Assembly: GCA_031257455.1 (NCBI GenBank)
Contig: JAIROQ010000145.1
Span: 1-5,444 of the forward strand
Length of the DNA: 5,444 nt
Reading direction: 5' to 3'
Source: Prevotellaceae bacterium
GTDB lineage: Bacteria > Bacteroidota > Bacteroidia > Bacteroidales > UBA932
The notes below the pieces were generated by a model. The model made no database searches. It was given only the letters and a program-made list of their open reading frames with translations, and had not been told where the DNA came from. The translations under genes and the position numbers were made by a program. Of this stretch, positions 1 through 4,594 are shown piece by piece. Positions within the stretch are counted from its first letter, which is position 1. Every line of letters begins with the position of its first letter.

Positions 1-71
1 GCACTGCGGCCGTGGGCTTAAATTACCGACAATACGGCTTCCAGGTGCGTTGCGTTCTGGATACGCCGTAA
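1..71 (+). CDS. C-terminal end of a FISUMP-like surface protein (5' end outside window)
   Basis: Reading from base 3, 22 codons stay open to a TAA at 69-71. The peptide ends in YGFQVRCVLDTP. In the FISUMP (Fibrobacter succinogenes major paralogous) domain proteins common in Bacteroidetes, the last strand typically reads YGFSVRC followed by a few residues and the stop. That resemblance is the only basis for the family call. The other two forward frames close at 19-21 and within the first 80 bases, and their peptides look like nothing familiar. These proteins are usually secreted or surface-exposed and of unknown substrate. Only the extreme C-terminus is visible, so domain order, signal peptide and length cannot be judged. 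The gene reads in the same direction as the 231-residue gene at 368. Confidence 0.5.
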   Translation, partial: TAAVGLNYRQYGFQVRCVLDTP

Positions 72-98
72 ATTGTTAAATTTTAAGATTAAATATAA

Positions 99-203
99 AT
101 GAAAGACAACATAAAAATAGTGCGGGAAGGACAAGGCTTCGAGAGTTATGAGTTAAGAGTTATGAGGTATGAGTTGCTGGCGCGTCAGCAAATTAGAAAT
201 TAG
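99..203 (+). other. Possible 34-codon ORF that runs into the repeat element
   Basis: An ATG at 99-101, preceded by an A/T-rich stretch, opens a frame of 34 codons that ends at TAG 201-203. The first 15 residues (MKDNIKIVREGQGFE) look non-repetitive. The remainder is the translation of the gagttat heptamers and the hairpin core of the repeat at 143-217. It could be a gene start cut off by spread of the repeat, or a chance ORF. I favour chance, because a translated heptamer array has no expected function and I recognise no family. It starts 27 bases after the upstream stop codon. Confidence 0.15.
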
Positions 204-217
204 AAATCAGAAATTAG
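143..217 (+). repeat. Composite short-repeat element, copy 1
   Basis: The element has three parts in order. First come four heptamers of the gagttat type (143-170), with single-base variants, running into gagttgc. Next is a short palindrome in which ttgctg at 174-179 can pair with cagcaa at 186-191 around the loop gcgcgt. Last are four heptamers of the aaattag type (190-217), one with a t-to-c change. The same order recurs in the same orientation at 1173-1342, on the other side of the 231-residue gene. Short heptameric arrays of this kind occur between genes in some bacterial genomes, including cyanobacteria. No protein-coding role is apparent. Confidence 0.8.
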
Positions 218-226
218 CAGTATAAA

Positions 227-310
227 ATGAAAAAAGAACGCCCCCCGCCGGAAAAAGACCGTTCTTTTTTAGAAAAAGACCGTTCTTTTTTGGAAAAAGA
301 CCATTCTTAA
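227..310 (+). CDS. Possible 27-residue mini-ORF with tandem heptapeptide repeats
   Basis: An ATG at 227-229 opens a frame of 27 codons ending at TAA 308-310. The peptide begins MKKERPPP and then carries EKDRSFL, EKDRSFL and a shortened EKDHS. The 21-bp DNA repeat equals exactly seven codons, so it stays in frame. Of the differences between units, TTA to TTG is synonymous and CGT to CAT changes Arg to His. The ATG sits behind an A/T-rich stretch, as is common at Bacteroidetes starts. The product would be small, highly charged and soluble, with no signal peptide or known domain. It ends 57 bases before the ATG at 368, so it could be a leader peptide for that gene. It may equally be a non-coding hairpin repeat that happens to be open; see the entries at 230 and 251. 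Confidence 0.3.
   Translation: MKKERPPPEKDRSFLEKDRSFLEKDHS
230..270 (+). terminator. Terminator-like inverted repeat
   Basis: The 11-base arm aaaaaagaacg (230-240) is complementary to cgttctttttt (260-270), with a 19-base spacer containing a C-rich stretch. The downstream arm ends in six T, so an RNA read rightward would form a hairpin with a U tract inside its 3' arm. It could end transcription coming from the gene that stops at 71. The first arm pairs equally well with 281-291. The stem has only three G-C pairs, so strength is doubtful, and it overlaps the mini-ORF at 227. Confidence 0.3.
251..308 (+). repeat. 21-bp tandem repeat, each unit a hairpin
   Basis: Two complete 21-base units (251-271 and 272-292) differ only at their last base (a versus g). 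A third, partial unit runs from 293 to 308. Each full unit is self-complementary: aaaaaga pairs with tcttttt around the loop ccgt, at 252-269 and 273-290. In the third unit the loop is ccat and only four bases of the right arm remain. The direct repeat is exact and certain. Its role as coding repeat, structured leader or terminator series is open. Confidence 0.9.
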
Positions 311-367
311 ACAAAAAGAAAAACTAAATAAACATATTAAAAATAAACAAATTAAAACCTTAAAACT
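311..367 (+). promoter_or_regulatory. A-rich untranslated leader before the gene at 368
   Basis: These 57 bases are strongly A-rich with few G, and lead directly to the ATG at 368. No Shine-Dalgarno sequence is present. Bacteroidetes commonly initiate translation without one and favour A-rich upstream bases, so this fits a translation-initiation region. I looked for the Bacteroidetes promoter pattern (TTTG about 20 bases before TAnnTTTG) and found no convincing match in 72-367. Confidence 0.3.
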
Positions 368-1063
368 ATGTCAACAGACAAAGACTGGTTGCCCGGCAAC
401 CACGAAATCCTGTACAAACAGGTAACTCAAACACAAATTTATTTAGGCGTACCGGCCAACCGTACCCGCATGGGCCTTGCCGCAGACACCCCGCTGGGGC
501 AATGGTTCGATACGGTATTTGCAAACGCCTTTATAAGGTATGACTCCGCCCATGCACTGTGGGCAGACGAAGCACACCGCACGCCGCTTGTTACTACCGA
601 ATTTATGGAAGCGGAAAAGGCATTAAAACCGCTGTACAGGCAACTCTACACCGGGTTTTTGAAAGATAACCCTTTGGTAACCGATGTAGACCTGCAAGGC
701 ATGGGCTTGCCGAAACGCTCCGGCGGCAGCCACCAGCATCATCCCGTGCCTACTACCTTTGTAGAAGCATTTGTGATATTGGTGGGCGTAGGTATCATAG
801 AAGTTCATTTCCACGAGCAGGGCGCGGAAAAGAAGAGCAAGCCTTTTGGTGTGCAGGGAGCGGAAATGATATGGGCAGTCCTCCACGAGCCGCCCGCGAG
901 CCACGAGGAACTCACCCATTCTTCATTCGACACGCACACGCCTTTCCGCCTGACTTTCCCCGATGAACAGCGTGGCAAAACCCTGTACTTCGCCCTCCGC
1001 TGGGAAAACACCACCGGCGAAAAAGGCCCCTGGAACGCCATACAGAGCGCAGTAATACCTTAG
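368..1063 (+). CDS. Conserved hypothetical protein, Bacteroidetes type, 231 aa
   Basis: This is a cytosolic-looking protein of 231 residues with no signal peptide or membrane anchor; residues 132-144 are hydrophobic but short and read as a buried strand. From memory it matches a family of unknown function common in Bacteroidetes. Shared features are a helical N-terminal half, the phrase NPLVTDVDLQGMGLP (101-115), a Pro-rich linker (116-129), and a beta-rich C-terminal half containing GVQGAEMIWAVL, ASHEELTHSSFDT and finally LYFALRWENTTGEKGPW before IP-stop. The C-terminal half resembles an Ig- or FN3-like fold, which is an inference. Unusual here are clustered histidines: HQHH at 122-125 and HFH at 147-149. 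ATG 368 is chosen because the preceding leader is A-rich and the family normally begins close to this point. It stands alone, facing the operon on the other strand, with repeat elements on both sides. Function unknown. Confidence 0.85.
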   Translation: MSTDKDWLPGNHEILYKQVTQTQIYLGVPANRTRMGLAADTPLGQWFDTVFANAFIRYDSAHALWADEAHRTPLVTTEFMEAEKALKPLYRQLYTGFLKDNPLVTDVDLQGMGLPKRSGGSHQHHPVPTTFVEAFVILVGVGIIEVHFHEQGAEKKSKPFGVQGAEMIWAVLHEPPASHEELTHSSFDTHTPFRLTFPDEQRGKTLYFALRWENTTGEKGPWNAIQSAVIP

Positions 1064-1084
1064 GGAGTTAGAGGAGTTTTTTTT

Positions 1085-1166
1085 AGTGGAGAGTGGAGAG
1101 TGGAGAGTGGAGAGTGGAGAGTGGAGAGTGGAGAGTGGAGAGTGGAAAATGGAAAATGGAAAATGG
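1085..1166 (+). repeat. Heptamer arrays: agtggag x8, then aatggaa
   Basis: Eight exact agtggag units fill 1085-1140. One hybrid unit (agtggaa, 1141-1147) follows, then two aatggaa units and a partial one to 1166. The 7-base period carries through unbroken from the first type to the second, so the second probably arose from the first by mutation followed by duplication. The array begins directly after an eight-T run (1077-1084), 21 bases after the stop of the preceding gene. It has no counterpart at copy 1 (143-217). Confidence 0.95.
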
Positions 1167-1172
1167 CTCTTA

Positions 1173-1228
1173 GTTATGAGTTATGAGGTATGAGGTATGA
1201 GGTATGAGGTATGAGGTATGAATTATGG
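1173..1228 (+). repeat. Heptamer array gttatga/ggtatga, left part of composite element copy 2
   Basis: Two gttatga units (1173-1186) are followed by five exact ggtatga units (1187-1221) and one degenerate unit (attatgg, 1222-1228). The units are the same heptamer family, in the same orientation, as 143-170. Together with the core at 1227-1256 and the octamers at 1264-1342 this forms the second copy of the composite element. Confidence 0.95.
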
Positions 1229-1256
1229 GTTGCGGCAGGCGCTCCGGCGTCAGCCC
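1227..1256 (+). repeat. GC-rich core of composite element copy 2, imperfect palindrome
   Basis: The stretch gggttg (1227-1232) can pair with cagccc (1251-1256) with one G-T wobble, around an 18-base GC-rich loop. It matches the core of copy 1 in starting with gttgc, containing ggcg, and ending cgtcagc just before aattag. The left arms are not strictly equivalent in the two copies, so the hairpin is suggestive only. Confidence 0.55.
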
Positions 1257-1263
1257 AATTAGT

Positions 1264-1342
1264 CACATTAGCACATTAGCACATTAGCACATTAGCACAT
1301 TAGCACATTAGCACATTAGCACATTAGCACATTAGCACATTA
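1264..1342 (+). repeat. Octamer array cacattag x9, right part of composite element copy 2
   Basis: Nine exact cacattag units (1264-1335) are followed by seven bases of a tenth. The tta of that last unit (1340-1342) is, on the minus strand, the TAA stop of the OstA-like gene, so the array abuts and defines the end of that gene. There are no unique spacers between units, which rules out a CRISPR array. The equivalent place in copy 1 holds aaattag heptamers. Confidence 0.95.
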
Positions 1343-3262
1343 TTTTCTATTTATTCGTTCGGTGATGGGGAAGGTTGGTTTGGAGAGATTGGCTGTTTCG
1401 CTTCTTCGTGAAGCGTGGGGGTGTTCGCTGCAAATTTCCCAGCGTGATTTCGGACGTTCGGAGTCGCGCCATTCATAGCCTTTCAACAGGGCTTTTTCCG
1501 GCGGCAGTTGGTCGAGCGGATACGTGTCGCTCTTGACCGGTTGGGAATAATATTTGATGCGTTGTATCTTCCGTTGCTTTAATTCTACTTGCATATTGAC
1601 GCTTTCCGACAGGTTGCCGTTTGTTACGACACTATCTTCCTGCAAGTAGTAAACGGTTTGCGCCCCGCCGATAATATCCGCCAAATAAATATCATTATCC
1701 CTGAAATACGCAATAATATCGCGGCCTTTTACCTGATTATAGAATGTATCCTGTTCGTGCATGATGATAAAAGCCGCCTGTAAAAAATCGGCTCGCAGGA
1801 TTTCTTTCTGGTCGGTCAGGAAGTGAATTTCATTGGCCGAAATTTGTTGTTCTTCGTTCCACATGACCGGCCGGATAAACATGCGCCCCAATGAATCCAG
1901 CGATGAATAGGCAAACGAATCGCAGGCGGCTTGCAGGTTTGTGCGGAATGTGCGTACATTATGATACGCAAAAATCTTGCGAATGGAACTGTCGGGTACA
2001 GGAACGGCAAGCATAGCCGTATCAACGGCTGCAAGCGCCGGCGTACCGGCAAGGAACTGCGCCGTATCAATAGTCGCCGGCGCCAGCGTGCCGGTGGAAA
2101 CCGTATCAACAACTGCTAAGGCCGGCATGTCGGTGAAAGCCGTATCAATGGCTGCCGGCGTCAGCGTATCGGTAACCGGCAGGGCGGGGTTTGCAGGGGC
2201 GACCGTATCTTTTGCCCGGTATGCCGGATTTAATTCCGTTATAAAATGAAGCGTATCGGCGCGTGTGAATGCCGTATCGGGCTGGTTGTTTTCCAATGTA
2301 TAGTAGGCCATCGAAGGTTGCCGGGTTACGATAACCATTTCGGGGGTTTCGGTAAAATGCGCTTCGTTGCCGAAAATAATTAATGATTGCGTGGTGTCGT
2401 GCATCTGTACATGTCCGTACAGGTCGCCTTTGCGGGCTGAGCGGTCGTAGAAGATGCTGTCTGCCCAAACTTCCTGCTCGTCCGATTGCATGTAGGCGTT
2501 TTCCGAAAAATGGAAGTAATCGCGGGGCTTGTCGTACCAGCCGTAATGACACGACAGGAAACCGTCTTCATGCCAAATGGAAGTAGCGCCTGTAAATACG
2601 GCAATATCCGTTTCCGTGTTGTAATTACCCGATTCGCAAAGGATGTCGTAGGCGTCATTGCGTATAGAAACGGAGTCGCTGAACACAAACAGTTTTTCAT
2701 TTGAATAATAGTATCCCTGCACGCTTTCCAGTAAATTGTTTTTATTGTCGATAGTCCCGCCGTTAAAGAAATGCCCGATATTTTGTTTGGTATCAAAATC
2801 CAGATGCTGCGTTCGCAGGGTGGCTGTGTTGTCGGTCAGGCGCACCAGTTCGCCGCGCACTTTTGCCATACTGGCGGCGCCGTCATAGTGCAGCCGGTCG
2901 CCGTACAACGTAGTGCCGTCTTTGACGACCACCACGCGGCTGTATGCTTCAAATTCCGAAGACGAGAAAGAATAAGCGCTGTCGCAGGACATCATCGCGC
3001 CGTTGTGCATGAGTTGTACATGGCCGATAAGCCGGTTAATCGTCTTTCCGTTGTAGGACATGCTGAGGATGGAATCGACATGTATCATCTCTACCGTCTT
3101 CCGGTTATCTTCCGGTTGAGCGGATAGCATACCCGAAAAGCCGCAAAAAACAAACAGCAGGCAACCGACAACTCCCCCTGCGCAACGGCGCAGGCCGGCG
3201 GTTTCCGGCCGGTTATACCTTTTTGTTTTGTCCGGTTTATTCGGGTGATTTATTTTCTCCAT
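1340..3262 (-). CDS. OstA/LptA-like LPS transport protein, 640 aa
   Basis: This is a periplasmic protein of the OstA/LptA type, whose members carry lipopolysaccharide from the inner to the outer membrane. Residues 1-29 are polar and basic, 31-46 are hydrophobic, and SAQ at 47-49 suits signal peptidase I; the N-terminal polar part is unusually long. Residues about 55-340 are beta-strand-rich with the family's recurring pattern of D-S-A, G-D-x-L-x-Y-D and V-x-G phrases (for example GHVQLMHNGAMMSCDSA and LYGDRLHYDG). Residues 352-420 are a low-complexity insert of repeated V/I-D-T units. Residues 430-610 continue the OstA-like part, ending with YPLDQLPPEKALLKGYEWR and RPKSRW, as in Bacteroidales relatives. 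The last 29 residues look like an added tail. ATG 3262 overlaps the end of surA by 13 nt, implying translational coupling. Homologues I recall lack the insert and the tail, so this protein is probably longer than usual. Confidence 0.88.
   Translation of the reverse strand: MEKINHPNKPDKTKRYNRPETAGLRRCAGGVVGCLLFVFCGFSGMLSAQPEDNRKTVEMIHVDSILSMSYNGKTINRLIGHVQLMHNGAMMSCDSAYSFSSSEFEAYSRVVVVKDGTTLYGDRLHYDGAASMAKVRGELVRLTDNTATLRTQHLDFDTKQNIGHFFNGGTIDNKNNLLESVQGYYYSNEKLFVFSDSVSIRNDAYDILCESGNYNTETDIAVFTGATSIWHEDGFLSCHYGWYDKPRDYFHFSENAYMQSDEQEVWADSIFYDRSARKGDLYGHVQMHDTTQSLIIFGNEAHFTETPEMVIVTRQPSMAYYTLENNQPDTAFTRADTLHFITELNPAYRAKDTVAPANPALPVTDTLTPAAIDTAFTDMPALAVVDTVSTGTLAPATIDTAQFLAGTPALAAVDTAMLAVPVPDSSIRKIFAYHNVRTFRTNLQAACDSFAYSSLDSLGRMFIRPVMWNEEQQISANEIHFLTDQKEILRADFLQAAFIIMHEQDTFYNQVKGRDIIAYFRDNDIYLADIIGGAQTVYYLQEDSVVTNGNLSESVNMQVELKQRKIQRIKYYSQPVKSDTYPLDQLPPEKALLKGYEWRDSERPKSRWEICSEHPHASRRSETANLSKPTFPITERINRK
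1990..2209 (-). repeat. Degenerate 39-bp repeats inside the OstA-like gene
   Basis: On the + strand the word ccgtatc or gcgtatc recurs at about 2017, 2062, 2101, 2140, 2164 and 2203. The spacings are 45, 39, 39, 24 and 39 bases, all multiples of three. Read in the gene's frame these encode units of 13 residues (with one of 8 and one of 15) that begin with DT and are otherwise rich in Ala, Pro, Val and Thr, at residues about 352-420. The insert is probably a flexible linker grown by in-frame duplication. Confidence 0.75.
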
Positions 3263-4590
3263 CCGTCCCGTTCAAATTGGCAGTGGTCGAATAGGGGGTC
3301 AATGCGAATGAGCGCCGCCGCCTGTTTTTGTTTTATCCATTTTTCAAACATTGCTTGTTGGCGCCGCTGTTTGGCTAATTGTTGAATGACGGAATAATCG
3401 TCTTCGGGATTGGCCGTGTGGGAAGGTATCAGCCGTTCCAGACGGATAATCTTGTATTGCGTATTTCCCATTTTGTCCTGCGATTCGTATGGAATGGAGA
3501 TGTCTCCTTCTTTCATATTCCGCAACACGCCATAGTCTGCCGGATTGAGCTGGTCTTTCTCAAAGTGGGACGACAGATTTTCTTCGTTCACCATTAACCC
3601 GCCGCTGGTATTGGTTTTGGAATCTTCCGAGAGCCTCAATGCCGCCCGTTCAAAACTCAATCCGCCCGCCCGGATAACGGCAGCGATACTGTCCAATTTT
3701 TGAAACGCGGCCATGCGGTCGTCAGCCGTATATTTGGGTTTAAGTAATATGTGCCGGCAATTGAACATGTCGTTGCCCTGTTTTTCGATGAGTTGGATAA
3801 TATGAAACCCAAATTCCGTTTCCACAATCGGGGACACCTGTCCGGGTTTAAGCACCAGGGCGGCGTCAGCAAACGCCGGCGCTAATTCCTGTCTATAGCG
3901 CAATCCCAATTCGCCGCCCCGCAAAGCGCTGGCGGGGTCTTCCGAGTAAAGAATAGCGAGGGTACTGAATTTTTCGCCGTTCACAATACGTTCGCGCAAT
4001 TCGAGCAGGCGTTTCCGCACGTCAAATTTCGCTTCGCTTGCCGGCGGATTGACGATAATTTGCCGCAGTACATATTGTGTCGGAATAACAGGCAAGCTGT
4101 CTTTCGGGATGTGTTTGTAGTTTTTTTCCACTTCGGTGGGCGTTATCGGGGCGTCTTTTACCAAAGAGGCGTGCATGTTTTGCGTGAGAATTTGTTCGCG
4201 GACAATTTCACGCAAGTCTTTTTTCAATTGGAACATCGGTTTATGGAACAGTTCTTCCACCGCTTTTTCACTGCCTGCACGCATAACCATCGAACGTACC
4301 TGCCGGTCGATTTGTGCATCCACATCTTCGTCTGTCACGTTCAAACTGTCGAGGCGCGCCTGCACCAACAATAATTTTTGCAGCAACAAATTTTCGAGTA
4401 CTTCGCACTGGAGATTTTTATCGGAGGTGATGCCTTGCAGTCGCCTCATGCTTACTTCCGATTCGATATCGTACAGCAAAATCATTTCGCGCCCTACTAC
4501 GGCAACGACTTTATCAATTAGTCCGTCCTGTGCGGATAGATTTTGCAGCAGGGCGGGCAATAAAAAAATCAGGAATAAAAATTTACGCAT
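3250..4590 (-). CDS. surA: SurA-like periplasmic chaperone / peptidyl-prolyl isomerase, 446 aa
   Basis: SurA-type proteins escort outer-membrane proteins through the periplasm, and some of their parvulin domains isomerise prolyl bonds. Residues 1-20 form a signal peptide with cleavage after LSA. Residues 21-165 are the helical SurA N-terminal domain, opening with DKVVAVVGREMIL. Parvulin domain 1 spans about 172-270, with FSTLAILYSEDPAS, the GGELG loop and GFHIIQLIE. Parvulin domain 2 spans about 276-387, starting RHILLKPK. The C-terminal segment (389-446) has the family's HTANPEDDY and a final GW. In domain 1 the histidine usual in the RHIL strand is replaced by Gln177, while domain 2 keeps His280; this may mean domain 1 is structural. 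The ATG at 4590 is only 4 nt beyond the upstream stop and is followed at once by the signal peptide, so the start is secure. Confidence 0.94.
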   Translation of the reverse strand: MRKFLFLIFLLPALLQNLSAQDGLIDKVVAVVGREMILLYDIESEVSMRRLQGITSDKNLQCEVLENLLLQKLLLVQARLDSLNVTDEDVDAQIDRQVRSMVMRAGSEKAVEELFHKPMFQLKKDLREIVREQILTQNMHASLVKDAPITPTEVEKNYKHIPKDSLPVIPTQYVLRQIIVNPPASEAKFDVRKRLLELRERIVNGEKFSTLAILYSEDPASALRGGELGLRYRQELAPAFADAALVLKPGQVSPIVETEFGFHIIQLIEKQGNDMFNCRHILLKPKYTADDRMAAFQKLDSIAAVIRAGGLSFERAALRLSEDSKTNTSGGLMVNEENLSSHFEKDQLNPADYGVLRNMKEGDISIPYESQDKMGNTQYKIIRLERLIPSHTANPEDDYSVIQQLAKQRRQQAMFEKWIKQKQAAALIRIDPLFDHCQFERDGWRK

Positions 4591-4594
4591 AACA

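Noticed and set aside
623..1041. Minus-strand ORFs opposite the 231-residue gene
   Set aside because: The + strand frame carries recognisable family phrases through to the RWENTTGEKGPW end; the antisense frames do not.
1077..1084. Run of eight T after the 231-residue gene as a terminator
   Set aside because: No G-C stem precedes it; the upstream bases tagggagttagaggag do not pair.
1264..1342. CRISPR-like direct repeats
   Set aside because: The 8-bp units are contiguous with no spacers, and no cas gene is present.
1399..1415. Inverted repeat cgcttc/gaagcg as a terminator for either strand
   Set aside because: Only a 6-bp stem, no T tract on either side, and it lies within the OstA-like coding frame.
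2145..2552. Minus-strand ORFs in other frames of the OstA-like gene (also 1816-2112 and 2380-2796)
   Set aside because: They are Arg/Pro-rich shadow frames within a gene that has a signal peptide and family motifs.
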